Origin: JAKZVK01 sp965237575
GTDB lineage: Bacteria; Acidobacteriota; Terriglobia; Bryobacterales; UBA6623
DNA: 64,000 nucleotides
Assembly: GCA_965237575.1 (NCBI GenBank)
Contig: CBDEGI010000004.1
Location: forward strand, 2,914,001 to 2,978,000
Direction of reading: 5' to 3'
Under the pieces are notes generated by a model. That model ran no database searches, had not been told where the DNA came from, and worked only from the letters and a program-made list of their open reading frames with translations. Made by a program: the position numbers and the translations under genes. Positions within the stretch are counted from its first letter, which is position 1. Each line of letters starts with the position of its first letter. Shown here in pieces: positions 45,651 to 54,450 of the stretch.

Positions 45651-46544
45651 ATGAGTACTACCGCCGAACCGATCGTTCAGCTCACGCCGAAGGACTTCAA
45701 AGGTAAAGTCGATCCCGACTGGTGCCCTGGGTGTGGGGACTTCGGCGTCCTGCGAAGCTTTCAGACCGTTTGCGCGGAGATGGGTCTCCGGCCGCACGAG
45801 ATCGTCGTCGTCAGCGGCATCGGTTGTTCGTCGAACTTCCCTGGCTACGTCAGCAGCTACGGGATGCACACTTTGCACGGCCGGGCGCTGGCGGTTGCCA
45901 CGGGCGTGAAAATGGCCAACCACGAGCTGACTGTGGTGGTAGCCGGCGGCGATGGCGACGGCTATGGGATCGGCGGGAATCACTTTGTGCACACCGCCCG
46001 TCGCAACGTCGATCTCACCTACATCGTGATGAACAATCAAATCTACGGGTTGACCACCGGCCAGGTCTCGCCGACAAGCTGCGACGGGATGAAAACCAAG
46101 AGCACCCCGTTCGGCAGCGTCGAGAGGCCCGTCAATCCGATCACTTCGTCGATCATGAACGGGGCGACGTTCGTCGCCCGCGGTTATAGCGCCGACCCCA
46201 AGCACCTGAACATGCTCATCCGCAAAGGCATCGAGCACAAAGGTTTCTCGTTGATCGATGTCTTCAGCCCCTGTGTCACCTTCAATCACGACAACGACTA
46301 CGCGTTCTTCAAACCCAGGGTGAAGAAGCTCGATGACGAGAACCACGACACCAGCGATTGGAAGGCCGCCTGCGAAAAGGCATTGCTATGGGGCGACACC
46401 ATCTACACGGGGCTGTTCCTGCAGAAACGAGAGCCCACGCTCGACGAGCAGGAGCCGGTACTGGAGGAGGGTGGTCCGCTGGCCTTCCGGCCCCCCGCCC
46501 TCACCAAAGAGCAGTCGGCCCGCGTCATCAAGCGGATGATGTAG
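45651..46544 (+). CDS. korB: 2-oxoacid:ferredoxin oxidoreductase subunit beta
   Basis: A 297-residue thiamine-diphosphate-binding subunit. The DWCPGCGDFGVLRSFQ cysteine motif, the GIGCSSNFPGYVSSYGMHTLHGRALAVATGVKMAN block, and the ThDP/Mg motif GGDGDGYGIGGNHF...MNNQIYGLTTGQVSPTS are present. This is the KorB/PorB-like pattern. It forms the catalytic dimer with the fused KorA. Strong GGAGA upstream of the ATG. Downstream, the perfect hairpin CCAGGCGT-GTT-ACGCCTGG at 46590-46608 may mark the transcript end. Confidence 0.94.
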   Translation: MSTTAEPIVQLTPKDFKGKVDPDWCPGCGDFGVLRSFQTVCAEMGLRPHEIVVVSGIGCSSNFPGYVSSYGMHTLHGRALAVATGVKMANHELTVVVAGGDGDGYGIGGNHFVHTARRNVDLTYIVMNNQIYGLTTGQVSPTSCDGMKTKSTPFGSVERPVNPITSSIMNGATFVARGYSADPKHLNMLIRKGIEHKGFSLIDVFSPCVTFNHDNDYAFFKPRVKKLDDENHDTSDWKAACEKALLWGDTIYTGLFLQKREPTLDEQEPVLEEGGPLAFRPPALTKEQSARVIKRMM

Positions 46545-46589
46545 CCGGCCTTTGACTGGTTAAAACCGGCCAAGCGAATTTTGATCAGG

Positions 46590-46608
46590 CCAGGCGTGTT
46601 ACGCCTGG
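46590..46608 (+). other. Hairpin after korB
   Basis: An 8-bp perfect stem with a GTT loop, 45 bases after the korB stop. It lacks a T-run, so it may protect the 3' end rather than terminate transcription. Confidence 0.4.
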
Positions 46609-46737
46609 TACCCCCTCGGCTGGCTGAAGTGCTCTAAAGCAAAGTGAAGTCGGCGGCACCACCAGGGGCGGAGCCGTACGGAATCCTCCCCCTGTGCGGA
46701 TCTTCGAGTTTGCTAGCTAGGTCGCTTGAGCGGTGCG

Positions 46738-47277
46738 TCAGTGCCCGAACCCGACCCGGGTTAACACTTTGTCGAACCGTGGATCCGAGCGCACTCCGTC
46801 CCACACGGAATGGTGCTTGAGGGTGGCAACCAAACAATCCCGGTCGTCGATTGCCCGATCCAACCATTGAAACGCTTGATCCTTCTCGCGAATACCTATG
46901 GCCACCATCGCCAACACGACCCCCGATAGATACCCTTGGGCCCTGCGCCGTTCTAGCTCAGCCAGTACTTCCAGAGCCTTATCCTTTCTGCCGGTGACGC
47001 CGTAAGCCCATCCCAGAAAGGCTTGGGCGATAGGGTCACCATGGCCCAAGAGGCTCCCTTTTTCAAACGACTTCAGCGCGTCCTCATACGCGCCCGTTCC
47101 CATCTGGGCGGCACCCAGAACCACGTAAATGGTAAACCAGTTCGGATCCATATCGAGTCCCTTGCGGCACTCTTCAAGGGCTTGATGGTACTGCGGAAGG
47201 CAAGTTTCTACGCTTTCTGGACCCGATGAGGGAAGACTTCGAATGGCTAAGCCCAAGATCACTCGACGGCAGATCAT
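46738..47277 (-). pseudogene. C-terminal fragment of a TPR regulator-type protein
   Basis: An about 160-codon stretch with tetratricopeptide-like helices (ALEECRKGLDMDPNWFTIYVVLGAAQMGTGAYEDALKSFEKGS). It ends with AFQWLDRAIDDRDCLVATLKHHSVWDGVRSDPRFDKVLTRVGF. That ending is the usual C-terminus of large acidobacterial kinase-TPR or winged-helix-TPR proteins. The N-terminal effector domain and most repeats are missing. The open frame begins without a credible start and overlaps an oppositely oriented ORF at 47243. Read as a truncated remnant. Confidence 0.6.
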
Positions 47278-47464
47278 TGCCGGCTCGCTGTTCGCGGCGG
47301 CGAGCGCTCCCGCGGCGTCGGTGTGGTGGTGGGTCGATCAGGTCAAGGAGAACGACCTCAGCCGGTCACGCGCCAGAGAGTTTCCGGTGATGAAGATCGA
47401 TCCGACGATCGCGGACGCGCTCAGCCGGGTACCGCAAAGCTTGCCGTGGATGGAGTGCTGCTGA
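47243..47464 (+). CDS. Short Tat-signal ORF, probably a truncated gene
   Basis: 73 codons beginning MAKPKITRRQIIAGSLFAAASAPAAS, a twin-arginine-like signal followed by a Trp-rich segment, then about 45 residues ending PWMECC. No family was recognised. The small size and the neighbouring gene debris suggest that this is the N-terminus of a lost exported enzyme, although a small exported protein cannot be excluded. Confidence 0.4.
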   Translation: MAKPKITRRQIIAGSLFAAASAPAASVWWWVDQVKENDLSRSRAREFPVMKIDPTIADALSRVPQSLPWMECC

Positions 47465-47488
47465 TCGGCGAGCATGGCGATCTGCCCG

Positions 47489-49648
47489 TCAGTCCTGTAA
47501 GGCGAAAGCGACGACGCTGCCGCCAGCCGGTCTGCCCGACTTTCCACCGCCGGCGGAGATGACAACGAACTGCTGCCCCGCCACCATGTATGTGCTGGGT
47601 GTGGCGTTGCCGCTGAAGGGCAGCTTAGTCTGCCACAAGATTCGGCCCGTCTCTTTGTCGAAAGCGCGGAAGGTCTCGTCGGCGCTGGCGCCGATGAAAA
47701 TAAGGCCACCGGCGGTGACCACCGGGCCGCCATAGTTCTCGGTGCCGGTCGGGGGAATGCCTCTCGCCGTTAGCTCGGGATACTCTCCCAGCGGAACCTT
47801 CCATTTGATTTTGCCGGTGTTGAGATCCACTGCGTTCAACGTGCCCCAGGGCGGCTTGATCGCGGGATATCCCTCGTCATCAAACCAACGGCGGAAACCC
47901 GCGAAAGTGTAGGGTGGGTCATCTCGTCGTACGCCACGCCGTTTGCGTCCACTTTCCAGATAGGCCGACGCGGGCTGTTCCTTGCCGAGCAGGAAGTCGA
48001 CAATAGCGCGGCGCTGTCCCTCCCGTAGTGCGCCGAAACCGGGCATGCGCCCCGCACCCTCATCGACGACGCGACTCATCTGCGCTTCCGTACTTCTTTC
48101 CACGATGTTCAGCAGCGATGAGAAGCCCGCCGCGGGATCTCCACGGCGATCGAGGCCGTGACAATAGGCGCAATGGATCGCGTAGCCGCGCTCACCCACC
48201 GAAACCGGCTTACCGTCCGGACGGTGTGTGGCGACCATCTGATAGATCCAGGGTATTTCGTTGACGTTTACGTAGTAGATGCCATCGGGATCGGCCGCCG
48301 CTCCTCCCCATTCCATCCCGCCGTCAAAACCTGGAAAGATGATCGTCTCCTGTAGGCTTGGGGCCGGAAATGGCCCGTAAGATCCAACGCGCTTGTAGCG
48401 CAGCGACGTCATCGCCGCGGCTCCCGGCGATATGTTCGATGTGTCGTTTTCCGTATACACTTGCCGCGTCAGCGGGGGTGGTTTTGTCGGAAACGGCTGC
48501 GTGGGCCAGGTCTGCTCTCCGGGCAAATCGGTCTGTGGTACGGGGCGTTCATGGATCGGCCAGAGGGGCTCGCCCGTCACCCGGTCGAAAACAAACAGAA
48601 GCCCGTTCTTGGTGCCTTGCGCGACGGCGTCGATTGTGAGCCCGTTGTGAGTGACGGTGAGCAGCACCGGCGGAGTGGGCAGATCCTTGTCGAGCAGATC
48701 GTGGTGCACAAGCTGCTGGTGCCAAACCCGCCGCCCCGTGTTGGCTTCCAATGCGATGAGCGAGTTCGCGAAAAGGTTCATGCCATGGCGATCACCTCCC
48801 CAAAAATCATCGGGACCGGCCGTCTCGGTGGGCACATAGACGATCCCCAGTTTTTCATCCAGAGCGAGGCCCGACCAATTCGACGCCGCGCCTATCTTCT
48901 TGTACGCATCCGGCGGCCACGAGTAGTACCCGTACTCGCCCGGACGCGGAATGGTGTAGAAGATCCACTTCAGTTCGCCTCGGCGCACGTCATAGGCCCG
49001 GATCGTGCCGGGGCCATTCGTGTTGCCCCCGACGATGTAGAGATCCTCATAGATCACTCCGGGCGTATTGATGACGACACTCGGCGGACTCTCCTGACCG
49101 TGAACCTCGACTCCGGCGCCGAGATGGATCGAGCCATTCCGGCCGAAGCTGGGAATCAGCCGACCTGTCTTCGCATTCAGAGCGTAGAGGTACGGACCGG
49201 CCCCGGTAAAGATCCGGCGGTCGTCGCCGCTCTCCCAGTAGACGAGACCCCGCTGCCTTTTGGCCGCGCCGCCCGGCCGCTCCGTTGTCGGATCGAACCG
49301 CCAGATCTCCTTGCCCGTCGCCGCATCCAGGGCGATGACTTTTCGTGTGGCCGAGGCGGTATAGAGAACGCCCTTGAGGACCAGGGAATTCGCCTGGAAC
49401 TCCCCGCGGTCGCCTGTATCATAGGTCCAAGCCACGCCGAGCCGCGCGACGTTGCCCTTGTTGATCTGGTTGAGCGTCGAGTAAAGAGTGCGGCCTTTAC
49501 TGCCCAGATACACAGGCCAGTCTCGATTCGCCGGGTGCACCGAGGCTGGCGGACCGCCGGCTTGGCCGGCAATCGGGACAGGAGAGAACAGCAGAACGCA
49601 CGCGGAGAATGATAGCGCCCTATGCAGTAACACCCAGGCTGTATGCAT
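47489..49648 (-). CDS. PQQ-dependent dehydrogenase with inserted cytochrome c domain
   Basis: A 719-residue exported quinoprotein. A signal peptide (ending VPIAGQA) precedes an eight-bladed propeller with blades such as LDAATGKEIWRFD, LEANTGRRVWHQQ and FDKETGRILWQTK. HHDLLDKDLPTPP carries the catalytic Asp region seen in the glucose/quinate dehydrogenase group. A cytochrome c domain with the motif CAYCH (about residue 490) is inserted before the last blades (NEIPWIYQM ... GRMPGFGALREGQ). The enzyme could thus pass electrons to its own heme. The substrate is probably a sugar or sugar acid, by inference. Confidence 0.85.
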   Translation of the reverse strand: MHTAWVLLHRALSFSACVLLFSPVPIAGQAGGPPASVHPANRDWPVYLGSKGRTLYSTLNQINKGNVARLGVAWTYDTGDRGEFQANSLVLKGVLYTASATRKVIALDAATGKEIWRFDPTTERPGGAAKRQRGLVYWESGDDRRIFTGAGPYLYALNAKTGRLIPSFGRNGSIHLGAGVEVHGQESPPSVVINTPGVIYEDLYIVGGNTNGPGTIRAYDVRRGELKWIFYTIPRPGEYGYYSWPPDAYKKIGAASNWSGLALDEKLGIVYVPTETAGPDDFWGGDRHGMNLFANSLIALEANTGRRVWHQQLVHHDLLDKDLPTPPVLLTVTHNGLTIDAVAQGTKNGLLFVFDRVTGEPLWPIHERPVPQTDLPGEQTWPTQPFPTKPPPLTRQVYTENDTSNISPGAAAMTSLRYKRVGSYGPFPAPSLQETIIFPGFDGGMEWGGAAADPDGIYYVNVNEIPWIYQMVATHRPDGKPVSVGERGYAIHCAYCHGLDRRGDPAAGFSSLLNIVERSTEAQMSRVVDEGAGRMPGFGALREGQRRAIVDFLLGKEQPASAYLESGRKRRGVRRDDPPYTFAGFRRWFDDEGYPAIKPPWGTLNAVDLNTGKIKWKVPLGEYPELTARGIPPTGTENYGGPVVTAGGLIFIGASADETFRAFDKETGRILWQTKLPFSGNATPSTYMVAGQQFVVISAGGGKSGRPAGGSVVAFALQD

Positions 49649-50031
49649 TGTCCTTATGCGTCAACCGCCAGCCGAAAGCTTGAATCGGGTTGAGGCATCC
49701 CCCCCCCCGCGAATTTTGCCGGCAGCCTCCGAAAGATTGTTGCACTTTTGGGGCACGTCGGTCGGACGTCCATAGATCTCACTCGATTTACGACTCGCGC
49801 GCCAGCGCTGACGGATTCCGCGGGCGTGAGGACTGAGTGAAGGCGGAGCACCGCACCCGTGCCAGCGACGCCCGCTCGTGCTGCGGCTGAACCGCCCTCA
49901 AGTCATTCTTGCAGTCAGCGTTCAACTGACCGGATGGAAAAAGGGGAACCACAGCCGTTAACTTGACAACCCCTCGGCGACTCCTGCGCGTCCTGCCAGC
50001 CTGACGACAGTTGCATTAAGCTGATCGAGTA
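49649..50031. other. Gene-free stretch between divergent quinoprotein and ceramidase-like genes
   Basis: No gene is recognised. It contains a 10-C homopolymer at 49699-49708, close to the start of the quinoprotein gene. Divergent promoters are expected here but none was clear. Confidence 0.5.
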
Positions 50032-51420
50032 ATGACATATGGTCGACCTCTTCTGCTTCTCCTCTGTGTATTCGCGCTTGACGCCGCGGGCGCCGAGTTG
50101 CATGTGGGCCGGGCCGCCGTTTCGATCACCCCTCCCATTGGCAGCCCGATCGGAAGTTCGTACGGGCTTAGGCCCGCCGCCGGCGTGCGGGACAACCTGT
50201 TCGCGAAAGCGATCGTTTTGGAATTGGACGGCGCCAAAGCCGCGATCGTCGCGTGCGACCTCATAAGCATCCGAAAAGAGATCGTGTCGGAAGCGCGCCG
50301 GCTTGTCGGCGCCGGCACCGGCGTACGCGGCGACCAGATGATGCTGAGCGCGACGCACTGCCACGCCGGACCGCAGATGCATCCACTTTTCCTGTCACAG
50401 GTCCCTGATGCCGCGCGGAAACTCGGAGAAGAGTACGTCGCTAAACTCCCGGGCAAAATCGCCGCAGCCGTGCGCTTGGCGGAAGCCGATCTGCAGCCGG
50501 CCCGTGTCTGGACGGCGTCCGCTCAGGAACATGAGATCAGCTTCAACCGGCGCTTTCTCATGAAGGACGGCTCGGTTCGAATGAACCCTGGCCGAGGCAA
50601 TCCTGAGACCGTGCGAGCCGTCGGTCCTATCGATCCTACCGTCTCAGTCATCTACTTCGATACCCCGGAGGGGAAGCCTCTGGCAACCCACGTGAATTTC
50701 GCGCTCCACGTCGCGATTGCAGGCGGCGGTGAGGTGTCTGCCGATTACCCTGGCGTGCTCTCACGAACGCTCTCCGCGGTGAAAGGCCCGGACATGCTGA
50801 CGCTGTTCACCAATGGCATGTCGGGAAACATCAACCATCTCGATGTGAACGACAGCAGGCAGTTGCGTGGGCACGTGGAGGCGGCGCGCATAGGCACCAT
50901 CCTGGCGGCGGACGTTCTGAAGGCCTACAAGCGCCTGCGGCCGTTGACGCCCACGAGATTGGAGGCCCGCACGCACGCGGTCGCGGTGCCCGCGCCGACA
51001 TTCGCCCGTGAAGAAGTGGAGGCGGCGCGAAAAACTTTGGCGGACTTCGGCAAGCCCGGCGCGCCTGCGTTTCATGACGTTGTGCGCGCATGGAGGGTGC
51101 TCGATGTTGCGGCTCTCGATGGAGGGCCTCTCGACACGGAAGTGCAGGCGATTGCGATCGGCGACGAGCTGGCGTGGGTCGGCATGCCTGGGGATGCGTT
51201 CGTTGAACTCGGCCTGGCGATCAAGCAGAACTCGCCCTACCGCTTCACGGTCGTTAGCGAGCAGTCAGCCAGCGGCTCTATCAGCTACGTGCCCAACCGG
51301 AAGGCGTTTCCCGAGGGCTCCTATGAAGTGATCAGTGCGCGTTTCGAACCGGGCGGTGGCGAACTGCTGGCTGAAGCGGCTATCCAGCTTCTTATCGACA
51401 TCTACCAGAGGTCCAACTGA
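50032..51420 (+). CDS. Neutral/alkaline non-lysosomal ceramidase-like hydrolase
   Basis: A 462-residue exported protein. After the signal peptide (LLLLLCVFALDAAGA), ELHVGRAAVSITPPIGSPIGSSYGLR begins the ceramidase-family N-terminal domain. SATHCHAGPQ is the zinc-binding histidine motif, and FALHVAIAGGGEVSADYPG with NGMSGNINH completes the active-site region. Canonical ceramidases are longer, so this is a short bacterial relative. Many acidobacterial and planctomycete homologues act on unknown amides. The ATG at 50032 directly precedes the signal sequence. Confidence 0.8.
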   Translation: MTYGRPLLLLLCVFALDAAGAELHVGRAAVSITPPIGSPIGSSYGLRPAAGVRDNLFAKAIVLELDGAKAAIVACDLISIRKEIVSEARRLVGAGTGVRGDQMMLSATHCHAGPQMHPLFLSQVPDAARKLGEEYVAKLPGKIAAAVRLAEADLQPARVWTASAQEHEISFNRRFLMKDGSVRMNPGRGNPETVRAVGPIDPTVSVIYFDTPEGKPLATHVNFALHVAIAGGGEVSADYPGVLSRTLSAVKGPDMLTLFTNGMSGNINHLDVNDSRQLRGHVEAARIGTILAADVLKAYKRLRPLTPTRLEARTHAVAVPAPTFAREEVEAARKTLADFGKPGAPAFHDVVRAWRVLDVAALDGGPLDTEVQAIAIGDELAWVGMPGDAFVELGLAIKQNSPYRFTVVSEQSASGSISYVPNRKAFPEGSYEVISARFEPGGGELLAEAAIQLLIDIYQRSN

Positions 51421-51695
51421 GCCCGGATAAACTTGGAGCAGTTACGGAGTACTGGGTCTACCAGCGATCCCGTCTGCGTTGGAAACGTTGAGGTTATCGT
51501 GTCCGAGTTGATAGTCTCGAAGAACCATGCGAAGCATCGGCTGGCCGACGAAGGCTAACGTGTCGCCCGAGCCCCACGCAAGATGCTGCCGTACAAGTGA
51601 TTGTTAAGTGTGCCTGCGGCGAGCCTCCCACGCCGCTTGAAGGGCGCACCGGGATCGATTGCCGGATGTGACTGGAGCATCCGGGATTGGCCCAA
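51421..51695. other. Gene-free left part of the 51.4-52.1 kb gap
   Basis: Nothing recognisable up to the 8-bp target duplication TGGCCCAA (51688-51695) that flanks the mobile element. Confidence 0.5.
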
Positions 51696-51950
51696 ACTGG
51701 GGTATGCACTTGACTCCCGAAGCCCCAAGGTCTAGTATCCGGGCTCTGGAGGACTATTCGCGCACGCTGGGGAGTTTCAAGAGCGCTTCGCCTTCAGGTT
51801 TCAAAGTCAACCGCTGCCGTCCCCCCGCGGGGCGCAATGAGCGGCGGCTATAGGACCCACGACCGCTGCCCGATGGCCCCTCGAGGGTGCGGTCGCCGCA
51901 GTCGCCGACCACAAGGTGTGGGGTCGTCGGGAGTCAAGTGCATACCCCGA
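51696..51950. mobile_element. MITE-like element, copy C (255 bp, related subfamily)
   Basis: Terminal inverted repeats read GGGGTATGCACTTGACTCCC at both ends and stay paired for about 27 bp with two mismatches. The 8-bp direct repeat TGGCCCAA flanks it at 51688-51695 and 51951-51958. The ends share the GGGGTAT-CACTTGACTC core of copies A and B, but the internal sequence is different. It has no transposase and sits in an intergenic region. The shared ends and duplication length suggest that the same transposase moves both subfamilies. Confidence 0.85.
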
Positions 51951-52056
51951 TGGCCCAATTGTTCTTACATCGCCGTCCCGCATGCCAGAACCCCAAAAGG
52001 CATTCCAAGAGGGCGGCGGCGGTCCAGCGGTGGCCCTTCCGGTGTGTGAATCTCCG

Positions 52057-52584
52057 TCACTTTACGGTGAAGAGTACGGAAGCGCTATGGTTCTCCCACT
52101 CCAGCGTGAGCTTGCCCTCATCGCTCAGTGTGTATTTCAGGTTCTCTACCATTGTCGACGGCTTGCTCATGGTCATCTTGACGCGGCCGAGGTCCTGCGC
52201 CTGGTCATAGCTCAGCCCCCATTGGCCGGTTTGCTTGTTTAGGATGAGCTCCCAGTTGTTGGGGTCCGCCAGATTCACGAATAGCGTGTAGTCGCCACTC
52301 GGTACCGCTAGGCCACCAATGTCGAGAGTGGCATCGGTATGAAAGGCGGTGGCGGCGTTTGCGCCCGCCCTCCAGACCGGATAGGCACGGTCTTGAGCGA
52401 TTCTCCCGTCCTTGCCAAAGAGTTTTCCTTCTCGGCCTCGCACCCTCGGTGACGAGTAAGTGATAGTGATCGTGTTGCCGCCGATTGTCACCGTTTCCGT
52501 TGCCCCTGGGCTTTGTTGAGCTGGGGCGAGACTCGCGGTGCCAAGGAGCGCGCCGATTGAGATGCAGATCAGAAGATCCTTCAT
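52057..52584 (-). CDS. DUF2911 family exported protein
   Basis: A 175-residue secreted protein. The signal peptide (ISIGALLGTASLAPAQ) is followed by TITYSSPRVRGREGKLFGKDGRIAQDRAYPVWRAGANAATAFHTDATLDIGG and LAVPSGDYTLFVNLADPNNWELILNKQTGQWG. This is the conserved core of DUF2911 proteins, common in Bacteroidetes and Acidobacteria and of unknown function. GGAGGG precedes the ATG at 52584. It is monocistronic. Confidence 0.9.
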   Translation of the reverse strand: MKDLLICISIGALLGTASLAPAQQSPGATETVTIGGNTITITYSSPRVRGREGKLFGKDGRIAQDRAYPVWRAGANAATAFHTDATLDIGGLAVPSGDYTLFVNLADPNNWELILNKQTGQWGLSYDQAQDLGRVKMTMSKPSTMVENLKYTLSDEGKLTLEWENHSASVLFTVK

Positions 52585-52882
52585 GTCCGGGTCCCTCCTA
52601 GTCTTGACCAGGATTTCCATTTTGGCATCCTGACGCCGAGAGCATACACCCACTCTGGCCCCCAGCACAACCCGGCAGGATCGGGGGATGAGCGAGGACC
52701 GGTTGCTCGTGAATCTCTGTTGTCGGGAGTCGGAGCGCCATTGTCAAGTTAACGACGCAAAGGCGGTTTGCCTCGAAGATCGTCCGAGGGTTCTCCGCCT
52801 CGGCAAAGACACGGGCCTTCTTCCAGCCGGCGATAGGGTATCGTTTCGGCCTCGGCCGAGCGGCTGCTAGAATGCACCCGAG

Positions 52883-54286
52883 ATGACCCTTTGGTTGGTG
52901 CTGCTTCCGGCGTTGCTTTTAGCCCCTACCTTGCATGGCGCGGACTGGATGCGCTTTCGGGGACCGAACGCCACGGGCGTGGCTGCGGGGCCGATCGTTG
53001 AGCGGCCTTCGCTTGACGGAAATTTGCTTTGGAAAACGCCGTTGCCGACAGGGCATTCTTCCCCGGTGGTCAGCTCCAAGAAGATCTACGTCACGGCGGT
53101 TGAAGACGAAAGACTCTATACGCTGGCGCTCGAGCGGGAAACCGGAGAGATCCTGTGGCGTAGGGAAGCGCCTCGCCCGCGCCGCTCGGAACTTCATGAG
53201 AACAACAACGCCGCCTCGCCTACGCCGACGAGCGACGGCGAGAACGTGTATGTATTTTTCGGCGATTTCGGGTTGCTGAGCTATGGCCCGGACGGCAACG
53301 AGCGTTGGCGCGTCCCGCTGGGGCCGTTCGTCAACATTCGCGGCATGGCGTCGTCGCCGGTGGTGGAGAACGGGAAGGTCTTCCTGCTGTTGGACGACGA
53401 CAGCGGCCGTTCGTTCCTGATCGCCGTCGACGCTGAGACGGGCCGGGAGTTGTGGCACGCCGACCGCAAGGAGTTCGGCAAGGGGTTCTCGACGCCGGCC
53501 GTGTATCGTCCCGCGCATACGCCGGCGCAATTGATCGTACCGGGGTCCTTCGCGCTGCTGTCGTACTCGATGGAAACAGGCGAAGAACTGTGGCGGGTCG
53601 GCGGACTGTGCTGGCAGGCCAAGGCGGTGCCGCTGATCGACGACAAGCGCGCCTATTTCAACTGTCAGGGGGCGGCGACGGATGCGATGGCCGGCCGGTA
53701 TTCGGACTTCGCGGGCGCGTTGAAACTCATGGACGCCAACGGCAACGGCGCTCTGGATCAGGACGAATTCTATGAGAGGCGCCGCGGCAAGTTCCCCGAG
53801 TACGACTTCAGCAAGGACGGCGTGATGGACGAGCGTGAATGGAACTTCTTCGTGCGGCGAATGGCGACGCGGCCCGGCATTTTCGCGGTGCGCCTGGGAG
53901 GGCTCGACGAGGTAAGCGACACCCGCGTGGAATGGGCCCAAGAGCGAAGGATGGGGAATGTGCCGTCCCCGCTGCTGTATGAGCGAGTGATCTACTCCGT
54001 GCGCGACGCGGGTATTCTGTCAAGCATCGACGCCGAGACAGGAGAGATTCTCAAGCAAGCGCGGCTGCCGCAAGCGATGGGCGCCTACCGTGCATCTCCG
54101 GTCGCCGCCGACGGCAAGCTGTTCTTGTTGGACATGGAGGGCACGCTCACCGTGGTGAAGGCCGGGGGCCAATGGGAAGTGTTGCACAGCTTGGCGCTCG
54201 ACGAGGGCGGTAGCGCGACCCCGGCCATCGCCGACGGTCGGCTCTACGTGCGTACCCACCAGAACCTCTATTGCTTCGGAGAGTGA
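52883..54286 (+). CDS. PQQ-like propeller protein with internal EF-hands
   Basis: A 467-residue exported protein with a quinoprotein-like (BamB-type) propeller: signal peptide, DWMRFRGPNATGVA, then blades such as LALERETGEILWRRE and VDAETGRELWHAD. At about residues 283-295 a calcium-binding loop DANGNGALDQDEF interrupts the propeller, and a second, DFSKDGVMDERE, follows near 308-320. No PQQ catalytic residues or heme motif were noted, so it is probably a structural or binding propeller rather than a dehydrogenase. Calcium may stabilise or switch it. Confidence 0.8.
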   Translation: MTLWLVLLPALLLAPTLHGADWMRFRGPNATGVAAGPIVERPSLDGNLLWKTPLPTGHSSPVVSSKKIYVTAVEDERLYTLALERETGEILWRREAPRPRRSELHENNNAASPTPTSDGENVYVFFGDFGLLSYGPDGNERWRVPLGPFVNIRGMASSPVVENGKVFLLLDDDSGRSFLIAVDAETGRELWHADRKEFGKGFSTPAVYRPAHTPAQLIVPGSFALLSYSMETGEELWRVGGLCWQAKAVPLIDDKRAYFNCQGAATDAMAGRYSDFAGALKLMDANGNGALDQDEFYERRRGKFPEYDFSKDGVMDEREWNFFVRRMATRPGIFAVRLGGLDEVSDTRVEWAQERRMGNVPSPLLYERVIYSVRDAGILSSIDAETGEILKQARLPQAMGAYRASPVAADGKLFLLDMEGTLTVVKAGGQWEVLHSLALDEGGSATPAIADGRLYVRTHQNLYCFGE

Positions 54287-54450
54287 AGCGCGGGCTTAGC
54301 GGCTGCCGGCTCGCTCGGCGCGCTGCTTGATGTTCCGGAAAAACCCTTGGGTGGACGTTGTAGATGATAACGTCCGACCAGGTATCGTTCGCAAAAAGTC
54401 AATCTGGGCCTGATGGCCTTCGCCAAGCTCCGTAGCCATGGATTCTCTGA

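Noticed and set aside
54287..54450. Possible tail of another protein on the minus strand (...FFRNIKQRAERAGSR).
   Set aside because: It is short, with no recognisable family and no start. Not enough to call a gene remnant.
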